This document shows, piece after piece, positions 8,656 through 17,485 of a stretch of 64,000 bases of DNA. Both the position numbers and the translations under genes were made by a program. Every line of letters starts with the position of its first letter. The stretch's first letter is position 1. Origin of the DNA: Neobacillus drentensis (GTDB lineage: Bacteria > Bacillota > Bacilli > Bacillales > Cytobacillaceae); contig NZ_CP091110.1 in the NCBI RefSeq assembly GCF_021560175.1, forward strand, positions 5,628,001 through 5,692,000, in the 5' to 3' direction. The notes under the pieces were generated by a model. The model saw nothing but the letters and a program-made list of their open reading frames with translations. It made no database searches and was not told where the DNA came from.

Positions 8656-9015
8656 ATGCAAGATTACCTTGACCCTCGTAATGCGGAAGGCATGCCCAAT
8701 TTAGCAGACTCCACATTTGCGATGGATTTTTTACTAACTGTTAAAAACGGAATTCGTAATTATGGTTTTGCGATTACCGAGACGACCAACCCTGAACTAA
8801 GAAGAGTGTTAGCAAAGCAGTTGGAAGCCGCCCTTGATTTACATGGGGAAATCTCTGATCTCATGATAAAAAACAAATGGCTCCATCCTTATAACTTTAA
8901 GGATCAGTTCCCAATTGACCTTAAAGGAGCCGAAACCGCCGTCCAAATTGCGCAAATGACGCTCTTCCCTAATGACACGGACAGAGGCGGAATGTTTGCG
9001 ACACCAAACCAATAA
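8656..9015 (+). CDS. Spore coat CotF-like protein, C-terminal-type partner (second pair)
   Basis: 119 residues with ADSTFAMDFLLTVKNGIRNYGFAITETTNPELRRVLAKQLEAALDLHGEISDLMI, clearly homologous to the product of 7774-8082. The ribosome-binding site GGAGGTGACC precedes ATG 8656. It is followed after 18 nt by the alcohol dehydrogenase gene, so the small CotF-like gene, this gene and the dehydrogenase probably form one transcription unit. That would suggest sporulation-linked expression of the dehydrogenase (inference). Confidence 0.82.
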   Translation: MQDYLDPRNAEGMPNLADSTFAMDFLLTVKNGIRNYGFAITETTNPELRRVLAKQLEAALDLHGEISDLMIKNKWLHPYNFKDQFPIDLKGAETAVQIAQMTLFPNDTDRGGMFATPNQ

Positions 9016-9033
9016 AAGGAGGGATATTCGAAC

Positions 9034-10170
9034 ATGAAAGCTGTTACTTACCAAGGGATTAAAAACATTGAGGTTCGAGAGGTTAAAGACCCCACAATCA
9101 AGAACTCTGATGATATTATTGTTAAAATTACATCCTCTGCCATTTGCGGGTCAGACCTCCATTTAATTCATGGCATGATTCCCAACACGCCAACAGATTT
9201 TGTCATTGGCCACGAACCTATGGGAGTGGTAGAAGAAGTGGGACCCGATGTCCGAAACCTAAAAAAAGGAGATCGAGTGATTATTCCTTTTAATGTGAGC
9301 TGCGGAACTTGCTGGTACTGTCAGCATGATTTAACCAGCCAGTGTGATAATTCCAATCCACATGGTGAACAGGGAGGTTTTTTTGGATACTCCGAAACAA
9401 CAGGAGGCTATGCTGGCGGGCAAGCGGAATATATGAGGGTTCCGTACGGAAATTTTACTCCTTTTAAAATCCCTGAAAATTGTGAAATGGAAGATGAAAA
9501 ACTAGTATTGCTGGCAGATGCGGCCGGGACCGCTTATTGGTCCGTTGATCATGCTGGTGTGAAAGATGGAGATACGGTGGTTATTTTAGGCTGTGGCCCA
9601 GTTGGCTTACTTGCCCAAAAATTTGCCTGGTATAAAGGGGCTAAACGGGTCATTGCCGTTGATTATATTGACTACCGCCTGCAGCATGCGAAACGGACCA
9701 ACAAGGTAGAGATTGTTAATTTTGAACAGCATGAAAATACAGGACAATACTTAAAAGAAATCACCAAAGGCGGAGCGGATATTGTGATTGATGCCGTTGG
9801 GATGGATGGAAAGTGGACACCAATGGAGTTTCTCGCTAGCGGGCTAAAGCTTCAGGGTGGTGCCATGGGTGCCATTGTCATTGCCAGTCAGGCAGTCCGA
9901 AAAGGCGGCACCATTCAAATTACCGGGGTCTATGGCGGCCGTTATAACGGTTTCCCTCTTGGAGACTTGTTTCAGCGGAATATCGACATAAAAGCAGGAC
10001 AAGCACCAGTCATCCCTTATATGCCTTTCCTATACGATTTATTTGCAACCGGAAAAATGGACCCAAGCGATGTAGTGACCCACGTCCTACCATTAGACCA
10101 AGCAAAACACGGCTATGAAGTGTTCGATACAAGAACAGAAGACTGTATCAAAGTTGTCTTAAAACCGTGA
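9034..10170 (+). CDS. Zinc-dependent alcohol dehydrogenase
   Basis: 378 residues of the medium-chain dehydrogenase family. Catalytic zinc ligands are visible as ICGSD (Cys38) and GHE (His60, Glu61); a structural zinc site is visible as CGTCWYCQHDLTSQC; the NAD-binding glycine motif is VVILGCGPVGLLAQ. The length and the second insert (FFGYSETTGGYAGGQAEYMRVPYG) are those of the glutathione-independent formaldehyde/threonine-dehydrogenase-like subgroup. Substrate unassigned. AAGGAGG precedes the ATG. A REP copy follows the stop at once. Confidence 0.88.
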   Translation: MKAVTYQGIKNIEVREVKDPTIKNSDDIIVKITSSAICGSDLHLIHGMIPNTPTDFVIGHEPMGVVEEVGPDVRNLKKGDRVIIPFNVSCGTCWYCQHDLTSQCDNSNPHGEQGGFFGYSETTGGYAGGQAEYMRVPYGNFTPFKIPENCEMEDEKLVLLADAAGTAYWSVDHAGVKDGDTVVILGCGPVGLLAQKFAWYKGAKRVIAVDYIDYRLQHAKRTNKVEIVNFEQHENTGQYLKEITKGGADIVIDAVGMDGKWTPMEFLASGLKLQGGAMGAIVIASQAVRKGGTIQITGVYGGRYNGFPLGDLFQRNIDIKAGQAPVIPYMPFLYDLFATGKMDPSDVVTHVLPLDQAKHGYEVFDTRTEDCIKVVLKP

Positions 10171-10177
10171 AGGAATC

Positions 10178-10226
10178 ACGGGGACGGTTCTCATGCTTCC
10201 GAAGCATGAGAACCGTCCCCGTGCAC
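10178..10226. repeat. REP palindrome overlapping the 3' end of ribokinase
   Basis: GGGGACGGTTCTCATGCTTC / GAAGCATGAGAACCGTCCCC, perfect arms with outer GTGCAC. On the minus strand it encodes the last residues (VHGDGSHASEA) and the stop codon of the ribokinase gene. Confidence 0.93.
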
Positions 10227-11132
10227 CTTTAAAAACTCCTCAATCTCATTTTTTGAAGGAATGGACTGTTGGGCTCCGTGTTTGGTAACCGCTAGCGCGG
10301 ATGCGGCGGTGGCAAATAAAATGGCCTCCTTGGTGTTTTTTCCTGAAGCTTTAGCGGCAGCAAATGCGCCGATAAAGGTATCTCCGGCTGCCGTTGTATC
10401 AACTGCTTTTACCTTGAAACCGGGAGTCATTAAATGGGTTTCAGTTTTGGAATAATAGTGCGATCCCTTTTCACCAAGCGTAAGAATAACGGAGCTCACT
10501 CCATGGTCCACCAACCAGTTTAGCGCCCGCCCTCTTGATTTTTCGGTCTCAATCCTTATGCCCGTGACCACTTCTATCTCTGTTTCGTTCACAATCAAAA
10601 CATCAATCAAAGGAAGAATTTCGCTTGGAATCTCCAAGGCTGGTGCTGGATTAAAATAGGTTTGAACGTTCCGCTGATGAGCTTCCTTTAACACAAATAA
10701 AGTGGTTTCCAATGAGATTTCATTTTGGATTAATAGAATTTCCGTCTCATCTAACAAACCTAACTGTTCTTCTACATCTTTTACCGACAGCCTTCCATTT
10801 GCGCCTTCAGATAAAATGATCGTATTTTCTCCAGACTCACTAACGGTTATAAACGCCATGCCGGATGTTCCATCTTTTTTTAAAATAGCTTTCGTATCGA
10901 CATTCGCTTTAGCTAGCGAGTCTAGTAGCTCTAAACCATACGGGTCACTTCCAATGGCCCCTAGCATGCCTACCCGGCCGCCCGCTAAAGCAGCTGCCAC
11001 TGCCTGATTAGCACCTTTACCTCCTGGCGAGTAAACGGTCGACAGCCCTTTAATGGTTTCCCCCGGTACCGGATGATTGACTACCTGATTTACAATATCC
11101 ATATTGATACTACCAACTACAAGAATATCCAT
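10191..11132 (-). CDS. rbsK: Ribokinase (PfkB family) with REP-derived C-terminus
   Basis: 313 residues, somewhat longer than the usual 290-305. The PfkB signature SPGGKGANQA (about 36-44) and the ATP/anion-hole motif DTTAAGDTFIGAF with its catalytic Asp (about 250) are intact. Expected reaction: ATP-dependent phosphorylation of D-ribose to ribose 5-phosphate in the cytoplasm. The last eleven residues come from a REP palindrome that also supplies the stop. The gene is not accompanied by rbs transport genes here, so a related sugar or nucleoside-derived substrate is possible. Confidence 0.88.
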   Translation of the reverse strand: MDILVVGSINMDIVNQVVNHPVPGETIKGLSTVYSPGGKGANQAVAAALAGGRVGMLGAIGSDPYGLELLDSLAKANVDTKAILKKDGTSGMAFITVSESGENTIILSEGANGRLSVKDVEEQLGLLDETEILLIQNEISLETTLFVLKEAHQRNVQTYFNPAPALEIPSEILPLIDVLIVNETEIEVVTGIRIETEKSRGRALNWLVDHGVSSVILTLGEKGSHYYSKTETHLMTPGFKVKAVDTTAAGDTFIGAFAAAKASGKNTKEAILFATAASALAVTKHGAQQSIPSKNEIEEFLKVHGDGSHASEA

Positions 11133-11468
11133 CTCTATCCGCTCCTGTTTAAAAGATTACATCCATTAGTTCCCTGATCTAATGGAGGTTTCGCTTAATA
11201 AATTAGTATCCCCATTCAGACAAACTCTTCATCTTTTAAAAAACAAGAACCTGGTCCAGCATGAGTAGTCCTCGAGAAAGGTTAACTTTTGAATACGACA
11301 ATTGGAATTATTATACTATTATTTCCAACTATATTAATAGTTAATTTAAAAGTCTAGTCTCCAGAAATATTCTTTGTGGGGTTACCCCTAACTGGATTGG
11401 TTTACTGTCTTACAGGGTAAACAACCTATACTCTACTATTATTTACATAACCAAGGGGGAAACAGAAT
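11133..11468 (+). promoter_or_regulatory. Amylase upstream region with sigma-A promoter
   Basis: TTGAAT (11289-11294) and TATACT (11312-11317) are exactly 17 nt apart, giving a transcript start near 11324 and a leader of about 145 nt. The leader contains a small GGGGT-T-ACCCC hairpin and an AAGGGGG ribosome-binding site. I see nothing else in this 336-bp gap. Confidence 0.6.
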
Positions 11469-12929
11469 ATGGAGAGAAACAAAACCATTATGCAATTTTT
11501 CGAGTGGCACCTGGAACCAGATGGCACCCATTGGAGCCGCCTAAAGGAAATGGCCCCGCAATTAAAAGAAAAAGGGATCACTTCCGTCTGGATACCACCC
11601 GTGACAAAAGCGTCCACTCCAGACAACAACGGCTATGCCATCTATGACCTATATGATCTGGGTGAGTTTGACCAGAAAGGTTCCGTCCGAACAAAGTTTG
11701 GGACCAAGCAGGAACTGCTAGAAGCAATCGCTGCCTGTCATAATGTCGGCATAAAAGTCTATGTGGATGTCGTCATGAACCACAAAGCTGGGGCGGACGA
11801 AACGGAAGTCATTCAAGTTATTGAAGTGGACCCAGAGGACCGGACGAAAGAATTATCTGAACCCTTCGAAATTGAAGCTTGGACAAAATTCACCTTTCCA
11901 GGGCGCGGAGATCAATATTCTTCTTTTCAATGGGACCATACACATTTTAACGGAACCGATTATGATGCCAAGACAGAAAAAACAGGAATCTTTAAAATCG
12001 TTGGCGAGCACAAGGATTGGAGTAAACATGTCGATGATGAATTCGGCAATTATGATTATCTAATGCTTGCCGATATTGACTATGAACATCCGGAAGTAAA
12101 AAAAGAAGTGATCGAATGGGGTAAATGGCTTGCGGATACCCTTGATTGCGATGGATACCGCATGGATGCCATCAAACATATTAATCACCAATTCATCAAG
12201 GAATTTGTAGTCGAAATGATGAATCATCGGGGTGATGATTTCTTTTTTGTAGGAGAAGTTTGGAAGACAGACCTTCATTCCTGCCAAAAATACTTAGATC
12301 ATATCGATTATCATATCGATTTGTTTGATGTTCCCTTGCATTATAAACTGCATCAAGCCTCCCAAGAAGGCAGCGATTTTGATTTAAGTACGATATTCGA
12401 GGATACCCTTGTCAATACTCACCCTCAGAATGCTGTTACCTTCGTGGATAACCATGACACTCAGCCCCAAGAATCCCTGGAATCATGGGTCGAGGAGTGG
12501 TTTAAGCCAAGTGCTTATGCCCTCATTCTCCTAAGGAGAGACGGGAATCCCTGCCTGTTTTATGGCGATTATTACGGAATCAACGGCCCAGAGCCTGAAG
12601 ATGGAAAACAAGAAATTCTCGATCTCCTCCTGCTAGCCAGGTACTATAAGGCGTACGGGGAACAGCATGATTACTTTGATCATCCCAATACGATTGGCTG
12701 GGTTCGACTTGGTACGGAAGAGGTTGAAAAATCCGGATGTGCCGTCGTCATCTCGAATGGAGATGACGGGGAGAAAAGAATGTACGTCGGTGAAGACAAA
12801 GCTGGGGAAACCTGGATCGATCTGACGAACTCAAGAGATGAGCAAATCCTGATTGAAGAAAATGGATACGCTACTTTCCCAGTGAACGGCGGCAGCGTTT
12901 CGGTTTGGGCTTGCGGTCCAGAGGAGTAA
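11469..12929 (+). CDS. Cytoplasmic alpha-amylase (GH13)
   Basis: 486 residues, no signal peptide (MERNKTIMQFFEWHLEPDG). This matches the intracellular AmyA-type liquefying amylases of GH13 subfamily 5. The catalytic triad is visible: nucleophile Asp233 in GYRMDAIKHI, acid/base Glu263 in FFVGEVW, and transition-state Asp330 in FVDNHDTQ. It would hydrolyse alpha-1,4-glucan taken up or stored in the cell. Single gene with its own promoter and a strong terminator at 12934-12978. Confidence 0.92.
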   Translation: MERNKTIMQFFEWHLEPDGTHWSRLKEMAPQLKEKGITSVWIPPVTKASTPDNNGYAIYDLYDLGEFDQKGSVRTKFGTKQELLEAIAACHNVGIKVYVDVVMNHKAGADETEVIQVIEVDPEDRTKELSEPFEIEAWTKFTFPGRGDQYSSFQWDHTHFNGTDYDAKTEKTGIFKIVGEHKDWSKHVDDEFGNYDYLMLADIDYEHPEVKKEVIEWGKWLADTLDCDGYRMDAIKHINHQFIKEFVVEMMNHRGDDFFFVGEVWKTDLHSCQKYLDHIDYHIDLFDVPLHYKLHQASQEGSDFDLSTIFEDTLVNTHPQNAVTFVDNHDTQPQESLESWVEEWFKPSAYALILLRRDGNPCLFYGDYYGINGPEPEDGKQEILDLLLLARYYKAYGEQHDYFDHPNTIGWVRLGTEEVEKSGCAVVISNGDDGEKRMYVGEDKAGETWIDLTNSRDEQILIEENGYATFPVNGGSVSVWACGPEE

Positions 12930-12933
12930 ACGA

Positions 12934-12978
12934 TAAGGCTGTCTTTCTGAATCCTTTTTCAGAAGGACAGCTTTTTTT
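12934..12978 (+). terminator. Terminator of the amylase gene
   Basis: AAGGCTGTC...GACAGCTTTTTTT, with an inner TTCTGAA/TTCAGAA extension. Confidence 0.88.
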
Positions 12979-13104
12979 CATTACTTACGGAGCCCGATTA
13001 TCCTTAGACACTGTGAACACTTTAGAGTGCCCGCGGGATCTGCCTTTTTTAAGAGCTCATAGACGACCGGTTTCCCCACAACATTGAAAAAAAGAGAAAA
13101 AACA

Positions 13105-13129
13105 GTTTGAAACCCTAGAAGCCGGGTAC
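13105..13129 (+). promoter_or_regulatory. Sigma-B-type promoter of the KGG stress gene
   Basis: GTTTGA and GGGTAC separated by 13 nt match the sigma-B consensus GTTTAA-N12-15-GGGTAT with one mismatch in each box, 50 bp upstream of the gene. Confidence 0.7.
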
Positions 13130-13178
13130 ATAAAGAATGTAAGTCAATAGCAATTCCAAACTCAAAAAGGAGGAATCT

Positions 13179-13463
13179 ATGATGAACAAAGATCGAAATG
13201 AAAAAAACGGTAGTATGACGGTGGAAGAAGCAGGTCGTAAAGGCGGAGAAGAGACTTCTAGAACCCATGATAGGGAATTTTATCAGGAAATAGGCCGTAA
13301 AGGCGGAGAAGCCACAGCCGAAAGCCATGACAAAGAATTCTACCAGGAAATCGGCCGCAAAGGCGGAGAAGCCACATCGGAAAACCATGATAAAGAATTT
13401 TATCAAGACATCGGCCGTAAAGGCGGAGAAGCAAGAGCTGAACAACGGGATAACGATGATTAA
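13179..13463 (+). CDS. KGG-repeat general stress protein (GsiB/Con-10 type)
   Basis: 94 residues, highly hydrophilic, made of four near-identical repeats of about 20 residues centred on GRKGGE(E/A)(T/A) and separated by HD(K/R)EFYQ(E/D)I. This is the LEA-like KGG family that includes the general stress protein GsiB, thought to protect the cytoplasm in desiccation and heat. AAGGAGG at 13167-13173 serves ATG 13179 or the adjacent ATG 13182. The sigma-B-type promoter just upstream supports a general-stress role. Confidence 0.85.
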   Translation: MMNKDRNEKNGSMTVEEAGRKGGEETSRTHDREFYQEIGRKGGEATAESHDKEFYQEIGRKGGEATSENHDKEFYQDIGRKGGEARAEQRDNDD

Positions 13464-13476
13464 AAGTTCATAGATA

Positions 13477-13509
13477 AAAAGGGAGAAGATCACTCTTCTC
13501 CCTTTTTTT
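13477..13509. terminator. Bidirectional terminator
   Basis: AAAAAGGGAGAAGA / TCTTCTCCCTTTTTTT hairpin between the convergent KGG and kinase genes. Confidence 0.88.
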
Positions 13510-15757
13510 ATTCGTAAGTAATCGGAAACCGAACTTCAACCGTGGTACCTTGATTCTCAATACTTTTTATAGTAATCGTCCCATTATGCTGTTTTACAAT
13601 TCGAAAGCATAACATTAAACCCAGACCCGTCCCTTTTTCTTTATTGCTATAAAAAGGCTCACCGAGTCTTTTCAGGCGTTCTTCATTGATCCCGATCCCA
13701 TTATCGATTATTTTAATCAGAACAGACTCACTTTCTAAACTTCCAACGATCGTAATCCTGCCTTCATTTATCATTGCTTCCATACTGTTTCTAATGATAT
13801 TAATGAACACTTGTTTCACTTGATTACGATCACAAATAATCTTCGGGAGCATCTGGTCATATTCTTGATCGATTTGAACATTTTTCAGATTGGCTTCTGG
13901 ACGAAGCAATTTGACTACATCTTGAATAATAGTAGTCAGGTCATCCGGTTTCAATTTGAATGGTTGCGGCTTAGCCAGATTTAAAAATTCTTGAAGAATA
14001 TCCTCAAGCCTTTGAAACTCATCAAAGATGACGTTAAAGTATTCCGGTTTTTGTATCCCTTGCTCAAATAGTTGGATAAAACCTTTTATGGAGGTAATCG
14101 GGTTGCGGATTTCATGGGCCATGCCGGCCGCTAATTCTCCTACTATCGCTAATTTCTCTGATTGTACCAATTGGTCTTCTGTTCTCTTTTTTTCTGTTAT
14201 ATCACGTCCCGCAATGATAAAATGTTCCATTTTACCATTACTGCCTAAAACCGGTGTACCAATACCTTCAATTAATACCCAGCTGCCATCAGAATGAAGG
14301 AAACGTGCTTCCATTCGAGCAGAAGGTAACTTATTTAGGATTTGTTTATATCGGTCCATTACTTGATTTCGGTCTTCGGGGTGAATTAACAGAAATGAGC
14401 TCTCCCCTACGTAGGATTTTGTTGGGGTGCCTAGTACCCTCCCAAGTGAAGGAGATGCATATAAAATCCGTCCACGATGATCCAGAAGCATAAGGATATC
14501 ACTCATATTTTCTGTGATAAGCCGGTACCTTGCCTCGCTTTCTCGTAAAGAAATCTCTGCCTGTTTGCGGGCCGTTATATTCACACAAGATCCAATGACC
14601 TCGATGATTTCGCCACCTTTTTTGATGGGGCGTAAACTAGCCAGATAGTCAATTCCATTAATTTGGTCTTCATATTGAACCAGTTCTTCTCCAGCCCACG
14701 CCCTCTGATAGTAAGGGACTTTTTTTAAGGCATTTTCCAATGGAAGAAATTCATCTAATCGTTTCCCCACCACTTGAGCAGGGATCAATCCCATTTGATA
14801 TAATAATTCCCCATCACAGATGGTGTGAATAAATTGTCCATTTATTCTTTTATACTTAAAAATCATGCCCTGTTGCAAACGAACTGTATCTTGTAACTCT
14901 TTTTTGGCTTTATTCAATAATTCTTCATACCAGATACGCGTCCTTGTATCCTCTGGAATCCCTTGTTGATTGACAACTTGTTGAACCTCTAAAAGGTTTT
15001 CTTTTAACTCGTTTGCCGGCATAGGTCTACAAAACAAATATCCTTGCCCCTGATCACATAAATGCTGTTGGAGAAAGATGAGTTGTTCCTTTGTTTCGAT
15101 CCCTTCAGCCACAACCTTAAGGTTTAAATTGTGGGCGATCGAGATAATCGTTTTTACAATCGCTTCATCGTTTAGATTTTGATGAAGTTCCCTTATAAAA
15201 GACTGGTCAATTTTTAATGTATCAATCGGAAATTCCTTTAAATAGTTTAAAGAACTATATCCTGTCCCAAAATCATCAATACTGATGGAAACGCCAAGCT
15301 TCTTCAATTGCTGTAACGAGAGGATGGTCTGTTGAATATCAGATTTTATACTTTCCGTTAATTCAATCTCTAAATAATGTGGTTCCAGCTCTGTTTTTTG
15401 CAGAACCTCTTCAATCGTTCGAACGATATTGGAGTGAATAAACTGCTTTTGTGATAGATTGACAGAAACGACTGTGAATAATCCTTCCTTTTGCCAATGT
15501 TTAATTTGTGTGCAAGCAGAAAATAGTACCCATTCTCCAATCGGGATAATTAAATCTGTTTCTTCGGCAATCCCGATGAACCTATCCGGTGGTACCATGC
15601 CCCATTTTGGGTGATTCCACCTAATTAACGCCTCTACTCCCACTAATTCACCCGTTCTTAAATCAATCTTCGGCTGATAATGGAGGAAAAATTGGTTCTG
15701 TCCAATGGCTTTTTCTAGCTCTACCTTTATCTTTTTATTGTCTATTGATTCATTCAC
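13508..15757 (-). CDS. EAL-PAS-PAS-histidine kinase hybrid
   Basis: 749 residues. Residues about 10-255 are an EAL domain with catalytic signatures intact (VEALIRW, LEIELTES, SIDDFGTGYSS, LKIDQSFI, VAEGIET), so c-di-GMP phosphodiesterase activity is likely. Two PAS/PAC regions follow (about 290-400 and 405-530), then HisKA with the phospho-acceptor His548 in MAHEIRNPITSIKG and an HATPase_c domain (NSMEAM, IIDNGIGI, KGTGLGLMLC). The kinase half resembles sporulation kinases of the KinA/KinE type. No response regulator and no transmembrane segment are visible. Fusing c-di-GMP turnover to a histidine kinase in one soluble protein is unusual. Confidence 0.9.
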   Translation of the reverse strand: MNESIDNKKIKVELEKAIGQNQFFLHYQPKIDLRTGELVGVEALIRWNHPKWGMVPPDRFIGIAEETDLIIPIGEWVLFSACTQIKHWQKEGLFTVVSVNLSQKQFIHSNIVRTIEEVLQKTELEPHYLEIELTESIKSDIQQTILSLQQLKKLGVSISIDDFGTGYSSLNYLKEFPIDTLKIDQSFIRELHQNLNDEAIVKTIISIAHNLNLKVVAEGIETKEQLIFLQQHLCDQGQGYLFCRPMPANELKENLLEVQQVVNQQGIPEDTRTRIWYEELLNKAKKELQDTVRLQQGMIFKYKRINGQFIHTICDGELLYQMGLIPAQVVGKRLDEFLPLENALKKVPYYQRAWAGEELVQYEDQINGIDYLASLRPIKKGGEIIEVIGSCVNITARKQAEISLRESEARYRLITENMSDILMLLDHRGRILYASPSLGRVLGTPTKSYVGESSFLLIHPEDRNQVMDRYKQILNKLPSARMEARFLHSDGSWVLIEGIGTPVLGSNGKMEHFIIAGRDITEKKRTEDQLVQSEKLAIVGELAAGMAHEIRNPITSIKGFIQLFEQGIQKPEYFNVIFDEFQRLEDILQEFLNLAKPQPFKLKPDDLTTIIQDVVKLLRPEANLKNVQIDQEYDQMLPKIICDRNQVKQVFINIIRNSMEAMINEGRITIVGSLESESVLIKIIDNGIGINEERLKRLGEPFYSNKEKGTGLGLMLCFRIVKQHNGTITIKSIENQGTTVEVRFPITYE

Positions 15758-15906
15758 ATACTATACCCCATCACTGCTGTTTTAAAAAAGATATTGTCAG
15801 TTTATCACATTTTTCATAGTAAATGGCTTTATTTTTACCTGTTTTTACTAGTTCAAAAGGAGGAAAAAACTTCATATGTACGAGGAAATAAAGGAAAGTT
15901 CATTCT

Positions 15907-15927
15907 TATTTGTTTAATAAACAAATA
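15907..15927. promoter_or_regulatory. 21-bp perfect palindrome upstream of the nickel transporter
   Basis: TATTTGTTTA-A-TAAACAAATA, arms of 10 nt around a central A, 24 bp upstream of an extended -10 box TGCTATAAT (15951-15959) serving the NicO gene. Probably the operator of a dimeric repressor, which I cannot name. Confidence 0.55.
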
Positions 15928-16041
15928 ATATCCAAAATCATATGATTCTTTGCTATAATTTTTTAAGTTAAGCAGAATCGCATTATTCATTACTAGCATT
16001 CATACCTTTTAAAAAAATGGTAACTTTATGAGGAGGAAATT

Positions 16042-16758
16042 ATGGAGATAAGTTTTCTATCCATTCTAGCTTTAGGATTTGTTCTTGGAATCAAGCATGC
16101 GATCGAGCCGGATCATGTGATTGCTGTTTCTACCATTGCCAGCCAAAGTAAAAAATTAGTCAAATCTACTTTAGCGGGTGTTTTCTGGGGAATTGGCCAT
16201 ACGGCGACATTATTTATCATTGGCATTATTCTAATTTTAATGAAGGGTGAAATACCTGAAAAATGGGCGATGTCATTAGAATTTTTAGTCGGAATTATGC
16301 TTGTTTACCTTGGTTTAACCACCATACGTTCTTTTAAAGATATCCATGTACATCAGCATGGGCATGATGGCGATCATCATAAACATGTCCATTCACATGT
16401 TAATAACGGGCAGCATCAACATCAGCACCAACACCAAAATGTCTCCTACTTGAAATCCTTATTTATCGGTTTAGTGCATGGTCTTGCTGGCAGCGGCGCA
16501 ATGGTCTTACTAACGATGAGTACGGTAAAAAGTGTATGGGAGGCGGCTGTTTATATCCTCATTTTCGGAGTAGGAACCATTTTGGGAATGCTCTTCTTCA
16601 CAACCATTATTGGAATTCCGTTCGTTTTCAGTGCCAAAAAACAAGTACTAAATCAAACCCTTACCCGGCTGACAGGAGTCATTAGCGTCGCCTTTGGGAT
16701 CTATTACATGTACAACTTAGCCATAACAGAAGGCCTATATAAACTTTGGCTGCAGTGA
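16042..16758 (+). CDS. NicO/UreH-type nickel (or cobalt) transporter
   Basis: 238 residues, about six transmembrane segments. The NicO signature LGIKHAIEPDHVIAVSTI contains the metal-binding HAxEPDH motif. A long His-rich cytosolic loop (HVHQHGHDGDHHKH ... QHQHQHQ, about 104-135) separates the two membrane halves and fits metal buffering. Members of this family import or export Ni/Co; no urease or hydrogenase genes lie nearby, so direction is unresolved. AGGAGG precedes the ATG; a palindromic operator lies upstream. Confidence 0.85.
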   Translation: MEISFLSILALGFVLGIKHAIEPDHVIAVSTIASQSKKLVKSTLAGVFWGIGHTATLFIIGIILILMKGEIPEKWAMSLEFLVGIMLVYLGLTTIRSFKDIHVHQHGHDGDHHKHVHSHVNNGQHQHQHQHQNVSYLKSLFIGLVHGLAGSGAMVLLTMSTVKSVWEAAVYILIFGVGTILGMLFFTTIIGIPFVFSAKKQVLNQTLTRLTGVISVAFGIYYMYNLAITEGLYKLWLQ

Positions 16759-16815
16759 GCGTAGGGACGGTTCTCCTGCTTCCTATTGGAAGCAGGAGAA
16801 CCGTCCCCGTGCACT
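16759..16815. repeat. REP palindrome after nicO
   Basis: GGGACGGTTCTCCTGCTTCC / GGAAGCAGGAGAACCGTCCC. The arms carry a compensatory pair relative to other copies (CTCCTG/CAGGAG instead of CTCATG/CATGAG). It begins within one base of the TGA stop. Confidence 0.93.
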
Positions 16816-16819
16816 AATC

Positions 16820-17485
16820 TTATTCAGCCTTTAATTTTTCAATTTCCTTATTTAGCTCTTCATCGCTTACATAGTTATCGTATTCCCTGTCAAACTGGGC
16901 TAATGGAGCTGCAAATTGATTGCCTGCCTGCACTTTTGCTTCCATTAAGAGAATCCGGTCTTCCGCACGGGCCACGCCTCTAGCAATATCATCAGTATGA
17001 AAGGAAACGGTCGCTTGCTGAATTTGTTTCATCGATTGAGCCACATTCGCTCGTGAAGCTAACAAAATTTTCTTATGTTGTAATTGATTGTACGTCTCTT
17101 TTAGTTCGTCCCACTTTGCCACAAGGATTTTGGTTTGTCCCTTAACCGCCTCTAATTGCTCCACATATAGGTGCAACTGCCTTTCTTGGTTGAGCTTTTC
17201 TTGCACGGCTAGTTTTGCCATCGCTTCCTCACCTTGCTCAATCGCCAGTTTGGCCTGACGAGTCCGCTTGTCCACTAGTATTTTTGTCTGTGAAATGAGC
17301 GCTGCCTGTTTTTTCTCTACAAAAATCTGTCTTGCTAGGGCTTTCTGGCCTTTGACAATTTCCTGTTCCATTTCTCTAGAATACTCATTTAACAAGGCAA
17401 TTGGATCTTCAATCCCATCTAGTAATCCGTTTATTTCCGCCATTGTAATGGCTTTTAATCGTTTAAAAATCCCCATGTTATTCAT
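16820..17485 (-). CDS. PspA/IM30 family protein, copy 1
   Basis: 221 residues, almost entirely helical and charged, beginning MNNMGIFKRLKAITMAEINGLLDGIEDPIALLNEYSREMEQEI, the PspA/LiaH signature. PspA proteins assemble on stressed membranes and preserve their integrity. The start overlaps the stop of the upstream membrane-protein gene by 8 nt, so the two are translationally coupled. About 70 percent identical by eye to the product of 21374-22060 in a paralogous operon 4.5 kb away. It ends facing a REP copy. Confidence 0.88.
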   Translation of the reverse strand: MNNMGIFKRLKAITMAEINGLLDGIEDPIALLNEYSREMEQEIVKGQKALARQIFVEKKQAALISQTKILVDKRTRQAKLAIEQGEEAMAKLAVQEKLNQERQLHLYVEQLEAVKGQTKILVAKWDELKETYNQLQHKKILLASRANVAQSMKQIQQATVSFHTDDIARGVARAEDRILLMEAKVQAGNQFAAPLAQFDREYDNYVSDEELNKEIEKLKAE

